Shown here one piece after another: positions 31,874-32,641 of a stretch of DNA of 32,641 nucleotides; positions within the stretch are counted from its first letter, which is position 1; each line of letters starts with the position of its first letter. Position numbers and translations under genes: made by a program. Source of the stretch: Amycolatopsis rhizosphaerae (GTDB lineage: Bacteria; Actinomycetota; Actinomycetes; Mycobacteriales; Pseudonocardiaceae). The notes under the pieces were generated by a model. The model had not been told where the DNA came from, searched no databases, and saw only the letters and a program-made list of their open reading frames with translations. The DNA lies in contig NZ_VJWX01000020.1 of the NCBI RefSeq assembly GCF_007713715.1, positions 1 through 32,641 on the forward strand, in the 5' to 3' direction.

Positions 31874-32641
31874 CCTCGCGCTCCTGCTGCCTGCTGCGCT
31901 TGCCATGCATACGCAGCTTGGCGGGCCAACCGGCGACATGACCTTTCTTGAGCCGGGTCGATGCCGATCGCCCGGTTGTGGTGCATGTGCAGCAACGACT
32001 CCAGGACGCCGTCCTGGTTGACGTCGGTAGAGAGCCAACGCCGATAGGCGGTTAGCGCGTCTGTGCGCGAGTGCCAATGTTGCTCCGAGATCTCCGGTGC
32101 CACCGGGCCGAGGGCGAGGGTGATCGCTTCGTCGGCCAGGGCCCGTTCGGCTGACGGAGTGGCTGGGGCTGGCCGGTTGACCAGCCAGTTCATCGCTGCG
32201 CTCTCGCCGAGGAAACCTTTGACGATACCCACCATGTTTGCCACGACCAAGGCGGTGGAGCGAACGCCGCTGGCCTTCGCCAGGCTGGCTGCCACGACAG
32301 CGGAGTCGGCCACGAAGACTGCTTCGGCTGCTTCCATAGCGGGCCCGGAACCGTAGCGTCCGTTCTCGGGGTAGTAGGTGTCGAAGGCGAGGCGCCCCGC
32401 GAGATTCGCCTGCCGTAGTCGCTGCGCCCACTCGCCGATCTTGTCCACACAGGCGTGCTCGCTACGGATCCGCAGGCGGAGGTGGTCGGTCTCTTGCGGG
32501 CTTCGGTAACGCAGCCACCAGCAGGAATCCGTGCCGAGTGCTGTGAGCAGGCTGGGTAGGTGCTCGGCGATGATCTCGTTCATCCGCTCGGGGTGAGTGT
32601 AGATCTTCGCCGCGAGCCAGGTTGTTGTCGGGGAACCGGGG
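31870..32641 (-). CDS. LanB-type dehydratase C-terminal (glutamate-elimination) domain, 5' end outside window
   Basis: At least 256 residues are visible, ending AGARG at 31870. The obvious ATG at 32583 is not the start: the same frame stays open to the window edge and encodes TTTWLAAKIYTHPERMNEII, the conserved WL-AKLYGHP opening of the SpaB_C / thiopeptide-type biosynthesis domain (TIGR03891). CWWLRYRSPQETDHLRLRIR follows at about 20 residues past that ATG, as expected. This domain removes glutamate from glutamylated Ser/Thr to make dehydro-amino acids. I cannot tell whether it is fused to the LanB glutamylation domain or stands alone. It overlaps lanC by four bases. Confidence 0.82.
   Translation of the reverse strand, partial: PGSPTTTWLAAKIYTHPERMNEIIAEHLPSLLTALGTDSCWWLRYRSPQETDHLRLRIRSEHACVDKIGEWAQRLRQANLAGRLAFDTYYPENGRYGSGPAMEAAEAVFVADSAVVAASLAKASGVRSTALVVANMVGIVKGFLGESAAMNWLVNRPAPATPSAERALADEAITLALGPVAPEISEQHWHSRTDALTAYRRWLSTDVNQDGVLESLLHMHHNRAIGIDPAQERSCRRLARQAAYAWQAQQAAGARG

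Noticed and set aside
31874-32431. N-terminal extension of lanC
   Set aside because: It overlaps the LanB-type domain entirely and has no LanC features; ATG 31873 gives the four-base overlap and a normal LanC length.
32581-32583. ATG at 32583 as the start of the LanB-type gene
   Set aside because: The frame continues upstream to the window edge with the conserved WLAAKIYTHPER block, so this Met is internal.
1-32641. CRISPR arrays, tRNA or rRNA genes, insertion sequences
   Set aside because: I looked on both strands and found no regular spaced repeats, cloverleaf-like segments, rRNA sequence or transposase motifs.

Overview
The window is high-GC DNA of actinobacterial type. It shows GTG and TTG starts, strong third-position GC, and stop-start overlaps between neighbouring genes. 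An arabinosyl/mannosyltransferase-like membrane enzyme and an FxLD-type lanthipeptide cluster also fit this group. Every real gene reads on the minus strand, so transcription runs from right to left. I saw no rRNA, tRNA, CRISPR array, integrase or transposase. The host is an actinomycete, perhaps Pseudonocardiales or Streptomyces-like; I cannot name the genus.

Right end (29514-32641), in transcription order: the C-terminal part of a LanB-type lanthipeptide dehydratase (5' end outside the window), a LanC cyclase, and a PCMT-like methyltransferase of the FxLD type. The three overlap by 1-4 bases. They form the downstream half of a class I lanthipeptide cluster; the precursor peptide is not in the window.

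Centre (10769-29179): a tightly packed run of anti-invader genes. First comes a 2065-residue protein that joins a Ser/Thr kinase, a DEAD-box helicase, a zinc ribbon, a DUF1998 region and a small nuclease-like domain. It is followed by a SNF2 helicase (DrmD-like), a very large Eco57I-type adenine methyltransferase (DrmMI-like) that is split by an apparent one-base frameshift, a DUF4357-McrB GTPase, an McrC nuclease, and a UvrD-type helicase with a RelE/ParE-like N-terminus. Adjacent genes overlap or lie 7-25 bases apart, so this looks like one operon. The composition resembles class 1 DISARM (SNF2 + adenine methylase + DUF1998 helicase) merged with a type IV McrBC module and placed under a kinase. 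I do not recognise this exact combination as a named system, and it is the main candidate for something new.

Left (1558-9684): a complete type II Wadjet plasmid-defence operon, jetA-jetB-jetC-jetD, with an apparently leaderless jetA. A 257-residue hypothetical protein with one hydrophobic segment lies between it and the central operon.

Left edge (1-1360): the start of a GT-C type membrane glycosyltransferase, probably an ordinary cell-envelope gene flanking the defence island.
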